Positions 27,135 to 36,073 of a DNA stretch of 64,000 nucleotides are shown here, piece after piece. Position 1 is the stretch's first letter; the number at the start of each line of letters is the position of its first letter. This DNA is from Methanomassiliicoccus luminyensis B10 (lineage in GTDB: Archaea; Thermoplasmatota; Thermoplasmata; Methanomassiliicoccales; Methanomassiliicoccaceae), in the NCBI RefSeq assembly GCF_000308215.1, contig NZ_CAJE01000003.1:1-64000 (forward strand), given 5' to 3'. The translations under genes were made by a program, and so were the position numbers. The notes beneath the pieces were generated by a model that had not been told where the DNA came from, did not search any database, and was given only the letters and a program-made list of their open reading frames with translations.

Positions 27135-27206
27135 GGATGTCCGAAAAAGCACGTCCCTATTTAGGGATTGCGAATACTTTTTCACGCCCGGCCACCATGG
27201 CGGTGC

Positions 27207-27671
27207 GTGAAGTTCGTTCTGGACACCTCTGCGCTGTTCTCCATGCAGGACCTCCCTCCCGGGGAGGCGCACGCCACCCCCGGGGTCATCGCCGAGCTGA
27301 GGAAGTACGAGGACCCCCGTCTGCGCTTCTGGGACGACCTGCTGAAGGTGTCATCGCCCACCGAGGCGGCCCTGCGGAAGGTCAGGGAGGCGGCGGCCCG
27401 CACCGGGGACGACGCGAGGCTTTCGCCGACCGACCTGGAGGTGCTCGCCCTGACCGTGGACCTCGGCGCCACCCTGCTCACCGACGATTACTCCATACAG
27501 AACCTGGCCAGGGTGATGGGGCTGAAGTACCGGGGGGTGGGGATGAAGGAGATCAAGGAAACCCTCACGTGGAAGTACCGCTGCGTCGGCTGCAGGAAGG
27601 AATGGGATAAGAACTACCCCGACTGCCCAGTGTGCGGCAGCGCCCTGCGCTCGGTCCGCTCACGGAAATGA
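27207..27671 (+). CDS. nob1: rRNA maturation endonuclease Nob1 (PIN domain and zinc ribbon)
   Basis: A 154-residue archaeal Nob1, which cleaves the 3' end of 16S rRNA. PIN-domain acidic residues: Asp in FVLDTSALF, Glu in GVIAELRKYED, Asp in LSPTDLEVLAL, and Asp pair in LLTDDYSIQNLA. A C-terminal zinc ribbon has CVGC and CPVC. GTG 27207 gives VKFVLDTSALF, the standard N-terminus. The 3' end overlaps the convergent reductase gene by 12 bases. Confidence 0.9.
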   Translation: MKFVLDTSALFSMQDLPPGEAHATPGVIAELRKYEDPRLRFWDDLLKVSSPTEAALRKVREAAARTGDDARLSPTDLEVLALTVDLGATLLTDDYSIQNLARVMGLKYRGVGMKEIKETLTWKYRCVGCRKEWDKNYPDCPVCGSALRSVRSRK

Positions 27672-28742
27672 CGGCCTGCACCTGAGGATGTTCCCCATCC
27701 TCCTGGCGCCCAGCACATTCATGGAGAACTCCAGGCGGCGGTTGCTGCCGAAGAACAGGTCCGCCAGCATCTTGGTGTGGACCGCTGTGCGGAGCGGCTT
27801 GGCCACCTGGTGCCTCCACAGATCCTCGTACCTGGACAGCGGGACCCCCTTGGCGACGTGCTCCGCGGCGACACGCCCGGCCAGGCGGCCGCATATCATG
27901 GCTATGGGAATGCCTCCCCCGTTCACCGCCATGACGTGCCCGGCGGCGTCCCCCACCAGGAGGCCGTGCTCTGCGACGGTCCGGTCCAGCGGGCCCTTGG
28001 ACGGCACGTACTTGCCGATGGGGCGGGTGACGATATTCAGCCCCCTCTGCTTCAGGTACGCGTCGAAGTAGTCGGTGAGCTTCCCGTCGGCCCAGCGGCG
28101 GGCCACTCCCACCCCCACGTTGGCCCCCTTGCCCTTGGGCAGCACCCACGCGTACGCGCCGGGGGCGACGCTCCCGAAGTGCATCTCCATGATCGGCTCG
28201 AAGTCGCCCTCCGCCTGCGCGGTGATGGCGGGATAGGGGTCCTGGTTCTTCGGCAGTCCCAGGCAGGCGGCCACCTTGGAGACCGGGCCGTCGGCGCCGA
28301 CCACCACCTTGGCGCGGTACGTCGCGTCCCTGGTCCTCACCTCGGTGCCGTTGACATCTATGACCTGCGCGGAGGTAGCGATCTCCGCCCCGGCCTTGCG
28401 GGCCTTCTCCGCGAGGTGCTTGTCGAAGCGGTCGCGGTCGGTGGTGTACCCCTTGAAGGGAACGTCCCAGTGGCGGTTCGGGGAAAGAATGCGGAATATG
28501 TCCATGCGGCGGGAGATGAGGGATTCGGGGACATCGAACAGCGGCCCCAGGTCCGGCGAGTTGGGCAGGATGGCCTCCATCTCCTCCAGGAGGGGCATGA
28601 ACTCTCCGCAGGCCACCGGCTCGCCCACGTTCTTCTTCTTTTCCAGGACCAGGACGCTCGCCCCGCCCAGCGCGGCGTGCTCGGCGGTGCTGCTGCCGGC
28701 GGGCCCGCAGCCCACGACGATGACGTCGTAATCGGTCCTCAT
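27660..28742 (-). CDS. Geranylgeranyl reductase (digeranylgeranylglycerophospholipid reductase family)
   Basis: A 360-residue FAD enzyme that saturates geranylgeranyl chains of archaeal lipids. Seen: N-terminal VVGCGPAGSSTAEHAA, VACGEFMP (family CGE block), VVGADGPVSKVA, and the C-terminal FAD motif LLVGDAAGHVMAVNGGGIP. Length and motifs are closer to canonical archaeal reductases than the copy at 2,770. It lies immediately downstream of the prenyl diphosphate synthase with two bases between them, so both are probably one lipid operon. Confidence 0.88.
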   Translation of the reverse strand: MRTDYDVIVVGCGPAGSSTAEHAALGGASVLVLEKKKNVGEPVACGEFMPLLEEMEAILPNSPDLGPLFDVPESLISRRMDIFRILSPNRHWDVPFKGYTTDRDRFDKHLAEKARKAGAEIATSAQVIDVNGTEVRTRDATYRAKVVVGADGPVSKVAACLGLPKNQDPYPAITAQAEGDFEPIMEMHFGSVAPGAYAWVLPKGKGANVGVGVARRWADGKLTDYFDAYLKQRGLNIVTRPIGKYVPSKGPLDRTVAEHGLLVGDAAGHVMAVNGGGIPIAMICGRLAGRVAAEHVAKGVPLSRYEDLWRHQVAKPLRTAVHTKMLADLFFGSNRRLEFSMNVLGARRMGNILRCRPSFP

Positions 28743-28744
28743 CC

Positions 28745-29728
28745 TCAGGCCTTCCTCTCGACCACACTGTCGGCCAAGGCTATCAGGGCGTCCTTGTAGA
28801 TGGATGGTTCGATGTCCTTTATGGCCGCGACGGCCTTGTCCCGGAGATCGTTGGCGTGCTTCCTTGCCGCCTCCACCGCCCCGGAGGCCTTTACCAGGGC
28901 CAAGGCCTCCTCGACCTCCGCCCTGGTCTTCTCCCCCTTCTGATAGATGTCCCTGATCCTGGCCCCGCTCTTCTCGTCGTGCATGGCCAGCATGATCGGC
29001 AGGTTCGGCTTTCCCTCCACGATGTCCATGCCCCGGGGCTTCCCGATGTCGGCCTCGTCGCCTATGATGTCGAGGATGTCGTCGATGATCTGGAACGCGA
29101 AGCCGATATTCAGCCCGTAGTTGCCGAAGGCGATGAGGTGGTCGGCGGACCCCCCTCCCACGTAAGCGCCGACACGGGCGCTGGCCTGGATGGGCTCGGC
29201 GGTCTTCCCGTCGATGATGTCCTTGTAGACCTCCAGGGGGGTATGGGTATCGTGCTCCACCTGTATCTGCAGGATCTCGCTTTCGGCCATCCGCTGGCAG
29301 GCGTCCGCGACGATCTCGATGACCTCCGCGATCTCCAGGATCCCGCCCAGGCGGAAGCCCTGCACGAAAAGGAAGTCGCCGGTTATGATGGCCTTCTGGG
29401 TGCCGTACTTGCGGTACGCCGACACGTGCCCCCTTCTGGTCCGCGCGCCGTCGTTGATGTCATCGTGGACCAGGCTGGCGGAGTGGATAAGCTCGAAGGC
29501 GGCGGCGAGCTGGATGACCCTATCGGGGTCGGCGCCCCCGACGCTGCGGAACGCCAGGAGGGCCACTCCCGGGCGCATCCTTTTGCCCCCGGAGGTCAGA
29601 ATGTGATTGGCGATCTCGGTAAGCAGGGGCTGCTGGGTCTCCACGCTCCGTACCATGGTTTCTTCGACCTTACGGAGCTCGTCCTTTATGGGCGCATCCC
29701 AGCTTGCTACCATGTCGCGACCTAACAC
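28745..29728 (-). CDS. idsA: Short-chain isoprenyl diphosphate synthase (geranylgeranyl type)
   Basis: A 327-residue trans-prenyltransferase that condenses IPP with allylic diphosphates to make the C15/C20 precursor of archaeal lipids. The first Asp-rich motif is in LVHDDINDGARTRRG and the second in FQIIDDILDIIGD; SGGKRMRPG and GKTAEPIQAS also fit. GTG 29728 or ATG 29713 could be the start. It is the first gene of a pair with the geranylgeranyl reductase and diverges from the CBS protein gene over about 120 bases. Confidence 0.92.
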   Translation of the reverse strand: MLGRDMVASWDAPIKDELRKVEETMVRSVETQQPLLTEIANHILTSGGKRMRPGVALLAFRSVGGADPDRVIQLAAAFELIHSASLVHDDINDGARTRRGHVSAYRKYGTQKAIITGDFLFVQGFRLGGILEIAEVIEIVADACQRMAESEILQIQVEHDTHTPLEVYKDIIDGKTAEPIQASARVGAYVGGGSADHLIAFGNYGLNIGFAFQIIDDILDIIGDEADIGKPRGMDIVEGKPNLPIMLAMHDEKSGARIRDIYQKGEKTRAEVEEALALVKASGAVEAARKHANDLRDKAVAAIKDIEPSIYKDALIALADSVVERKA

Positions 29729-29846
29729 TAAAGTGTTACTTAACGCTTATGAGCCAAACCCAGTACGTTGGAGGCCTGGCGTTGCCATTTTGCGCGCCGC
29801 GGAGCAATCGGAACGGTAATATCCCGCCCGCTCCGAACGTGCAAGC

Positions 29847-30272
29847 ATGATGGAAGGGCGGCAACGGACCTCAAGCACAGTGAAGGACTGCATGGACCGG
29901 CAGCTGGTGACGGCGCCGCGCAGCGGGACCATGGCCGACGTACTCGACGCTATGATCTACAGCAACCATCCCAGCGTGGTCGTCCAGGACGGGGACGAGA
30001 TAATCGGCATCGCCTCGGCCGCCGACGTCGGCAGGATGGTGGCGGACGGCAAGGACCTCAGGGACACGGAGGTCAAGAGCTTCCTGAGCGCGTGCCAGCT
30101 CACCGGCAGCTCCCCGTGCGTGCAGATACCGGAGAATGAATCGGTGATCAACGCGCTCAAGGTCATGGAGAACTACGGCATCAGCGAGCTCATAGTCGTA
30201 AATGAAGAAAACAAGCTCGTCGGGACGATCTCCGCCCTCGACGCGTTAAAAGGTTGGAGGAAAGGGGTTTAG
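29847..30272 (+). CDS. CBS-domain pair protein
   Basis: A 141-residue protein made of two CBS domains (about 10-65 and 80-138): MDRQLVTAPRSGTMADVLDAM, then PCVQIPENESVINALKVM and ELIVVNEENKLVGTISALDALKG. Such stand-alone pairs bind adenine nucleotides or SAM and regulate partners that are not evident here. Its end is 14 bases from the end of the convergent fpo operon. Confidence 0.8.
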   Translation: MMEGRQRTSSTVKDCMDRQLVTAPRSGTMADVLDAMIYSNHPSVVVQDGDEIIGIASAADVGRMVADGKDLRDTEVKSFLSACQLTGSSPCVQIPENESVINALKVMENYGISELIVVNEENKLVGTISALDALKGWRKGV

Positions 30273-30286
30273 GCTCCCGAACCGGC

Positions 30287-31762
30287 CTAGCCCAGGCCGC
30301 CGCCGCCCAGCAGGGCCCTCGCGGCATCCAGGCAAGCCCCGAACACCTGGTCGGGCCACAGGCCGATCAGGATGGTCGCGAGCAGGCAGACGGCCACGGC
30401 CGCGGTCATGGTCCAGGGGAGCTTTATGCGCTCCTTGCTGGGGCCCTCCTCGACGTACATGTACTTGACCACGCGGGCGTAGTAGTACAGGGACAGCGCG
30501 GAGTTGAGTATGCCGGCAATGGCCAGCCACAGCATCCAGTTGTTCGCCGCGATCGACGAGGCGTCCACGGCGGCACCGAACAGGAACATCTTGCTCCAGA
30601 ACCCTGACAGGGGCGGGATGCCGGCCAGGGCGAACATCAGGACCATCATGGTGAAGGCCAGGAAGGGGGCCCTCTTGGCGAGCCCCTTGTAGTCCGCGAT
30701 GTTCTCCCCCAGGGCGGTGTAGGCGAGAGCGGCCACGATCACGAACGCCCCGCCCTTCATGAAGGCGTGGGTCACGATGTGGAATATGCCGCTGCCGACC
30801 GCGAAGTCGGTGGCCACCGCCACGGCGATGAGCATGTAGCCCGCCTGGGCGATGGACGAGTACGCTAGCATCCTCTTCATGTTCGTCTGCGACAGAGCGA
30901 CCACGTTGCCCAGGGTCATGGTCAGGATGGCGATGATGGACACCACCGGCTGCCAGTCCGCCTTGAGCGCGATGAGCGCGACAAGGAAGAGCTTGAACAG
31001 CAGGACTATGCCCATGCTCTTGGAGCCGGCCGCCAGCATGGCCGAGATGGTGCTGGGGGCGCCCTCGTACACATCGGGGGCCCACATGTGGAAGGGCACC
31101 AGGGCGACCTTGAAGCCGAACCCGGCGATGAGCATGCCTATGCCCAGCAGGGCCACCGCATCCAGGCTGCCCAGGTTGGCGAGGGCGGCGTTCATGCCCT
31201 CCAGGTTGGTGGTCCCGGTGACGCCGTACAGCAGCGACATGCCGTAGAGCGAGATCGCGCTGGACAGTCCGCCGATGATGACGTACTTCACCGCCGCCTC
31301 GGACCCCCTCTTGTCCTTCTTGCGGAAGGCCACCAGGGCGTAGGACGCCAGGGAGGTCGCTTCGAGACCGGCGAACAGCATGAGCAGGTCGTCGGCCCCG
31401 GCCACGACCATCATGCCCGCGGTGGCGAGCATGAGCAGGGAGTAGTACTCCGCCAGATGCCTGTCCTTCTCAACGTACCTCGCCGAGGCGAGCACCACGA
31501 AGGCCGCCACCGCCAGGAACACCAGGGAGAACACCGCCGCGAACGCGTCGAACGTCAGCAGGGGAGTGTTCGCCCCGCCCAGGGTGACGGGGTAGCCGTT
31601 GAACATGAAGTGCAGCACCGTGCCTATGGACGCGGCGATGCCCACCAGGGACACCGTGGCGAGGGCTTTGCTTGACTTCGCTAGCAGGTGCACCGCGGGC
31701 AATACCGCGGCGAACACTACCAGGACTATCACGGGGTAGAGCGCGCTGTAATCAATAGCCAT
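30287..31762 (-). CDS. fpoN: F420H2 dehydrogenase-like complex subunit FpoN (NuoN)
   Basis: A 491-residue antiporter-like membrane subunit of complex I type, last gene of the operon. About 14 hydrophobic helices are visible. Conserved elements include the Lys-containing GFGFKVALVPFHMWAPDVYEGAP and the helix with SSIAQAGYMLIA. It contributes one proton channel of the membrane arm. Length is normal. Confidence 0.93.
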   Translation of the reverse strand: MAIDYSALYPVIVLVVFAAVLPAVHLLAKSSKALATVSLVGIAASIGTVLHFMFNGYPVTLGGANTPLLTFDAFAAVFSLVFLAVAAFVVLASARYVEKDRHLAEYYSLLMLATAGMMVVAGADDLLMLFAGLEATSLASYALVAFRKKDKRGSEAAVKYVIIGGLSSAISLYGMSLLYGVTGTTNLEGMNAALANLGSLDAVALLGIGMLIAGFGFKVALVPFHMWAPDVYEGAPSTISAMLAAGSKSMGIVLLFKLFLVALIALKADWQPVVSIIAILTMTLGNVVALSQTNMKRMLAYSSIAQAGYMLIAVAVATDFAVGSGIFHIVTHAFMKGGAFVIVAALAYTALGENIADYKGLAKRAPFLAFTMMVLMFALAGIPPLSGFWSKMFLFGAAVDASSIAANNWMLWLAIAGILNSALSLYYYARVVKYMYVEEGPSKERIKLPWTMTAAVAVCLLATILIGLWPDQVFGACLDAARALLGGGGLG

Positions 31763-31763
31763 T

Positions 31764-33296
31764 TCAGATCACCCCGGACAGGATCCTGGGAATGGAAGGC
31801 ACGATGTAGTCCATGATCAGGGCGGGCCACACCCCGTACAGCACTATCAGCCCGATGAGCACGGCCAGGGGGCCGATCTCGAACCAGTAGGCGTCGTGGA
31901 TGTGGTGCGTGTCTATCTTGGTGGTCAGATCGCCGAATATGGTCCGCTGCATCGCCCACAGGTAGTAGGCGGCGGTCAGCGCGACGCTGATCATGGGTAT
32001 CAGGACCCACAGGCCGATCCAGTCATAGGTGGCCGTGAACACCGAGAACTCGGCGAGGAAGCCGACCATGCCGGGAAGGCCCAGCGAGGCCATGAAGCCT
32101 ATCATCATGACCGTGGCGACGATGGGCATCTTGGGGGCGAGGCCTCCAAGCAGAGGTATCTCTCTGGTCCCGGCCTTGTGCTGGAACATGCCGCAGGTCA
32201 TGAAGAGGACCGCCGTGATGAGGCCGTGGGCGAACATCTGGAAGACCGCCGCGGCCACGCCCAGCTCGCTCAGGGTAGCGATGCCCAGCATCACTATGCC
32301 CATGTGGCTGATGGACGAGTACGCCACCATCTTCTTCAGATCGGTCTGCGCCAGGCAGGCCAGGGCGCCGTATATGATGGACACTATGCCGATGATCGCC
32401 ATCAGTACCTGGAACTCCGCCGCGACACCGCCCTCGCCCGCGAAGGTGAAGAGGTTGATGCGGATGAGACCATAGGAACCCATCTTAAGCAGCAGGCCGG
32501 CCAGAAGGACCGACCCGGCGGTGGGCGCCTGCACGTGGGCGTCCGGCAGCCAGGTATGGAACGGCACCATGGGCATCTTGACGATGAACCCGAAGAACAG
32601 TGCCGCGAAGATGGCCACCTGGAGCATGTGCCCGAGGTCCCCGGCCACCGCTGCGATGTCCAGCATGTTGAAGGTCCCGAACTGCCCGGCCGCGATGATC
32701 CCGCTGTCCACCAGCAGGGGCGCCGTCGTGAAGTACAGGGCGAATATGCCCAGCAGCATGAACAGCGACGCCACGTGGGTGTATATGAAGAACTTTATAG
32801 AGGCGTAGGCCCGGTTGGGACCTCCCCATATCGCTATGAGGAAGTACATCGGGATCAGGACGACTTCCCAGAATATGTAGAACAGGAAGTAGTCCAGAGC
32901 CGTGAACACGCCGATGACGCCGACCTCCAGGACCAGCATCAGGGCCATGTACTGCCGGGTCTTGTCCTTCACGTCCCAGGAGAACAGTATCGCCAGGAAC
33001 ACCAGCAGGGCGGACAGGAACACCATGGGTATGGATATCCCGTCCACGCCGAGGAAGTAGCTGATCCCGAGCTGGCTGACCCAGGTGTGGTTCTCTACGA
33101 ACTGGAACTCGGTTCCCAGGGGGGTGCCCAGGGAGAATTCCGAGAGCAGGAGGACCGACAATACCAGAGGTATGGCGGAGAACACCAGGGCGATGTACTT
33201 CGCCACCTTGGGGTCCTTCCCGAGGAAGAACGTCGCCAAGGCGCCGATCAGCGGTATCACGATCAGCAGGGTTAATATTGGAATGTTCTCGAACAT
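31764..33296 (-). CDS. fpoM: F420H2 dehydrogenase-like complex subunit FpoM (NuoM)
   Basis: A 510-residue antiporter-like proton-pumping subunit. Typical parts: FFIYTHVASLFMLLG, FIVKMPMVPFHTWLPDAHVQAPT with the conserved Lys, and VAYSSISHMGIVMLG. The conserved glutamate region FWEVVLIPMYFLIAIWGG is also present. It is separated from fpoL and fpoN by one base or less, as expected for a tightly packed operon. Confidence 0.94.
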   Translation of the reverse strand: MFENIPILTLLIVIPLIGALATFFLGKDPKVAKYIALVFSAIPLVLSVLLLSEFSLGTPLGTEFQFVENHTWVSQLGISYFLGVDGISIPMVFLSALLVFLAILFSWDVKDKTRQYMALMLVLEVGVIGVFTALDYFLFYIFWEVVLIPMYFLIAIWGGPNRAYASIKFFIYTHVASLFMLLGIFALYFTTAPLLVDSGIIAAGQFGTFNMLDIAAVAGDLGHMLQVAIFAALFFGFIVKMPMVPFHTWLPDAHVQAPTAGSVLLAGLLLKMGSYGLIRINLFTFAGEGGVAAEFQVLMAIIGIVSIIYGALACLAQTDLKKMVAYSSISHMGIVMLGIATLSELGVAAAVFQMFAHGLITAVLFMTCGMFQHKAGTREIPLLGGLAPKMPIVATVMMIGFMASLGLPGMVGFLAEFSVFTATYDWIGLWVLIPMISVALTAAYYLWAMQRTIFGDLTTKIDTHHIHDAYWFEIGPLAVLIGLIVLYGVWPALIMDYIVPSIPRILSGVI

Positions 33297-33297
33297 T

Positions 33298-35265
33298 TTA
33301 GATCAGCCCTCCGAATATGAAGAGGAGGACAGCCACAAGCAGGATCCCCACGACCACGATGGCCGCGTAGGTCTGCACGAAGCCGGTCTGGACACGGCGA
33401 AGGTAGTTGCCTCCCTTCACCGAGGCCGCGCTTATCGCGTTGACTATGCCGTCGATGACCTTCCGGTCGAAGAAGTCCACGACCTTGGACAGGCCGTAGA
33501 TGACCTTCAGGCCGATCCAGTCGTAGGCCGCCTTGAACCCGTACCTGGCCAGGAGAACATCGTAGGCTCCCTTGCGGAGCTTCCCGGCAGTGAAGATGTC
33601 GGCGTTGATGCTCTTCCGGTCGTACACCAGGTAAGCCAGCAGGATGCCGGCCGCCGCTGCGATTATAGATATGTACGTCAGCGCGCTGGTGAAGACCTCT
33701 TTCAGCGTCTCGAGCGGAGTATGCTCGTGGATGTGGAAGAACTCCGGTACCAGCAGGTTCTCGAAGCCGGTGAAGATGCCGATCAGGCCGGACCCGAAGG
33801 CCAGGACTGCCAGGATGACCAGCGGGGCCCACATGACCGCGGGGCTCTCGTGAGCGTGCTCGTAGGCGTGGCGGTCCCTCGGCTCTCCCCGGAAGGTCAT
33901 GAACCACAGCCTGAACATGTAGAACGCGGTCATGAACGCGGTCAGGACGCCCATGATGAACAGCACATAGAATATGGCGTTCTCCGCGCCGGCCTCGAAC
34001 ACCGTCGCCAGGATCTCATCTTTAGAGAAGAACCCGCTGAACGGCGGTATGCCGGCGATGGATATGCAGCCTATGAGCATGACCCATGGGGTTATCTTCA
34101 GCTTCTTGGACAGTCCGCCCATGGACCTCATGTCCTCGGTATGCACGGCGTGGATGACCGCGCCGGCGCTCAGGAACAGGAGGGCCTTGAAGAACGCGTG
34201 GTTCATCAGGTGGAACATGCCCGCGGTGTAGCCCGCGTTGGCCTCCTGGGTCATGGCGAACAGGTATCCGCCGGCGCCCAGGGCCAGGAACATGTAGCCC
34301 AGCTGGCTCACCGTCGAGTACGCCAGGACCCTCTTGATGTTGGGATTGTTGAGGGCCATGGTGGCCGCGAACAGCGCGGTGAAGCCGCCGATGATGGCGA
34401 TTATCAGCAGGGTGTCGGGGGTCTCCACCAGGATCGGGTAGGACCTCGCCACAAGGTAGACACCGGCCTTGACCATGGTGGCCGCGTGAATGAGCGCGGA
34501 AACGGTGGTGGGACCTTCCATGGCGTCGGGAAGCCAATCATGCAGGGGGAACTGCGCCGACTTGCCGATGGCACCGCCGAATATCATGAAGGTGCCGATG
34601 GTCAGCAGGGTGTTCCCGCCCACGAACTGGTCGACATTGTTGAATATGTGGTCGAAGTCCAGGTTGCCCCCGAACCCGACGAAGAAGATGAATAGGCCGA
34701 CCATGAACATTATGTCGCCGATCCTGGTGACCAGGAAGGCCTTCTTGGCGGCGGAGGCCGCGGAAGGCTTGGTGTACCAGAAACCGATGAGCAGGTATGA
34801 GCACAGTCCAACCAGCTCCCAGAAGATGAACATCTGCAGGAAGTTGGAGGCCAGAACCAGACCGAGCATGACGCCGATGAAGAGAGAGATGATGGCGTAG
34901 TACCTGCGCTTCTTCTCACCCTCCTCGTGCATGTACCCGACGGAGTAGATGACCACCAGGGTGGCGACGAACGACACCACGATGAGCATCAGGGCGGTCA
35001 GGTTGTCGATGTATATGCCCATGTTGAAGGTGAACCCGTCGACCACCAGCCACTCCAGGCTGGACTTGTACGCTCCTCCGGGGACGCCTCCGCTGAGCAC
35101 CTCGTAGGCGATCAGCAGGGAAAGCACGCAGGAGATGGCGGTCGTCAGGATGGCAATGTACCCGCCGCCCTCCCACTTCTTGAACAGCTTGTTCCCCAGG
35201 AACCCTATCACGACGAACGAGATCAGGGGGATGATGGGGATCAACCAGGCTAGTTCGCTTATCAA
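33298..35265 (-). CDS. fpoL: F420H2 dehydrogenase-like complex subunit FpoL (NuoL)
   Basis: A 655-residue NuoL-like subunit with about 15-16 membrane helices. Seen: FWELVGLCSYLLIGFWY, KSAQFPLHDWLPDAMEGPTTVSALIHAATMV (family block with Lys and His) and VLAYSTVSQLGYMFLALG. The C-terminal part (about 520-655) holds the lateral amphipathic helix and last membrane helix typical of this subunit. It is the most distal proton channel. Confidence 0.94.
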   Translation of the reverse strand: MISELAWLIPIIPLISFVVIGFLGNKLFKKWEGGGYIAILTTAISCVLSLLIAYEVLSGGVPGGAYKSSLEWLVVDGFTFNMGIYIDNLTALMLIVVSFVATLVVIYSVGYMHEEGEKKRRYYAIISLFIGVMLGLVLASNFLQMFIFWELVGLCSYLLIGFWYTKPSAASAAKKAFLVTRIGDIMFMVGLFIFFVGFGGNLDFDHIFNNVDQFVGGNTLLTIGTFMIFGGAIGKSAQFPLHDWLPDAMEGPTTVSALIHAATMVKAGVYLVARSYPILVETPDTLLIIAIIGGFTALFAATMALNNPNIKRVLAYSTVSQLGYMFLALGAGGYLFAMTQEANAGYTAGMFHLMNHAFFKALLFLSAGAVIHAVHTEDMRSMGGLSKKLKITPWVMLIGCISIAGIPPFSGFFSKDEILATVFEAGAENAIFYVLFIMGVLTAFMTAFYMFRLWFMTFRGEPRDRHAYEHAHESPAVMWAPLVILAVLAFGSGLIGIFTGFENLLVPEFFHIHEHTPLETLKEVFTSALTYISIIAAAAGILLAYLVYDRKSINADIFTAGKLRKGAYDVLLARYGFKAAYDWIGLKVIYGLSKVVDFFDRKVIDGIVNAISAASVKGGNYLRRVQTGFVQTYAAIVVVGILLVAVLLFIFGGLI

Positions 35266-35266
35266 A

Positions 35267-35569
35267 TTACCACCTCAGTAGGTTGATTTCATCAAGGTTG
35301 ATGGTGTCCCTGGACTTGTACAGTACAAGGATGATCGCGAGGCCTACGGCCACTTCCGCCGCCGCGATGGCGATGGAGAACAGGGCGAATATCTGCCCGG
35401 TGGCGTCGTTCAGGTAGGACGAGAACGCCACGAAGTTGATGTTGGCCGCGTTCAGCATGAGCTCGACGCACATCAGGACGATGATGGCGTTCTTCTTGGT
35501 GAGAACGCCCACGAGCCCGATCACGAACAATATGGCTCCCAGGCCAAGGAAATACTCGATAGGGATCAT
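35267..35569 (-). CDS. fpoK: F420H2 dehydrogenase-like complex subunit FpoK (NuoK)
   Basis: A 100-residue, three-helix subunit. The membrane glutamates of the family are visible in [18 protein letters not shown] and [17 protein letters not shown] 35569 is the start, overlapping the end of fpoJ2 by four bases. The longer open frame upstream is spurious because it reads over fpoJ2. Confidence 0.94.
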   Translation of the reverse strand: MIPIEYFLGLGAILFVIGLVGVLTKKNAIIVLMCVELMLNAANINFVAFSSYLNDATGQIFALFSIAIAAAEVAVGLAIILVLYKSRDTINLDEINLLRW

Positions 35570-35820
35570 TCTTTTTCCTCCTGGGCGAGGTACACGCCTC
35601 CCATCATGGACACGAACAGCACGACCCCTACGATGAGGAAGGCTATGCCGTAGTCCTCGAACAGGGTGATGCCTATGTCGCGGATGGGGGTCTCGGTTAT
35701 TCCCCAGCTGCCCGGCCACGCGGCGGTCATAAGAACGCCGAGGAGCAGCAGCAGGAACAGCGCGGCGATGAGGCCCAGGCGGGCCTTCTTCTGAGACGCT
35801 TCCTTATTCATTGCGCTCAC
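35566..35820 (-). CDS. fpoJ2: FpoJ C-terminal subunit (split NuoJ)
   Basis: An 84-residue membrane protein corresponding to the C-terminal half of NuoJ. It has one long helix [20 protein letters not shown] and a second, [25 protein letters not shown]. Division of NuoJ into two genes occurs in Fpo operons. An in-frame ATG nine bases later (35811) is an alternative start. Overlaps fpoJ1. Confidence 0.85.
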   Translation of the reverse strand: MSAMNKEASQKKARLGLIAALFLLLLLGVLMTAAWPGSWGITETPIRDIGITLFEDYGIAFLIVGVVLFVSMMGGVYLAQEEKE

Positions 35821-36073
35821 CTCCGACGAGCCTGCGCTTGGTCAGCATTATTCCGAACAGCATCAGCACGGACACCGCTCCGACGTACACGAGGACCTGG
35901 ATGATGGCCAGGAACTCGGCCCCCAGGAAGATGTAGATCACGGCCACCCCGATGAAGGTGAAGGCGAGCCACACGATGCTGCGAACGATCTCCTTGGTCC
36001 ACACGATGGCGATCGCCGATGCGATGGTCATCGCGGCAAAGATTAGGAAGAACAAAAGGTCCCATTCCACCAT
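35804..36073 (-). CDS. fpoJ1: FpoJ N-terminal subunit (split NuoJ)
   Basis: An 89-residue membrane protein corresponding to the N-terminal half of NuoJ, with three helices: LLFFLIFAAMTIASAIAIV, IVWLAFTFIGVAVIYIFLG and AIIQVLVYVGAVSVLMLFGIM. The YVGAVSVLMLF pattern is the well-known NuoJ helix with a pi-bulge that couples quinone chemistry to pumping. A Shine-Dalgarno-like GGAGGTGCA precedes ATG 36073. Confidence 0.87.
   Translation of the reverse strand: MVEWDLLFFLIFAAMTIASAIAIVWTKEIVRSIVWLAFTFIGVAVIYIFLGAEFLAIIQVLVYVGAVSVLMLFGIMLTKRRLVGGERNE

Noticed and set aside
31896-33275. 459-codon plus-strand open frame over fpoM
   Set aside because: Shadow of a clear complex I subunit on the other strand; composition is an artefact of GC-rich codons.
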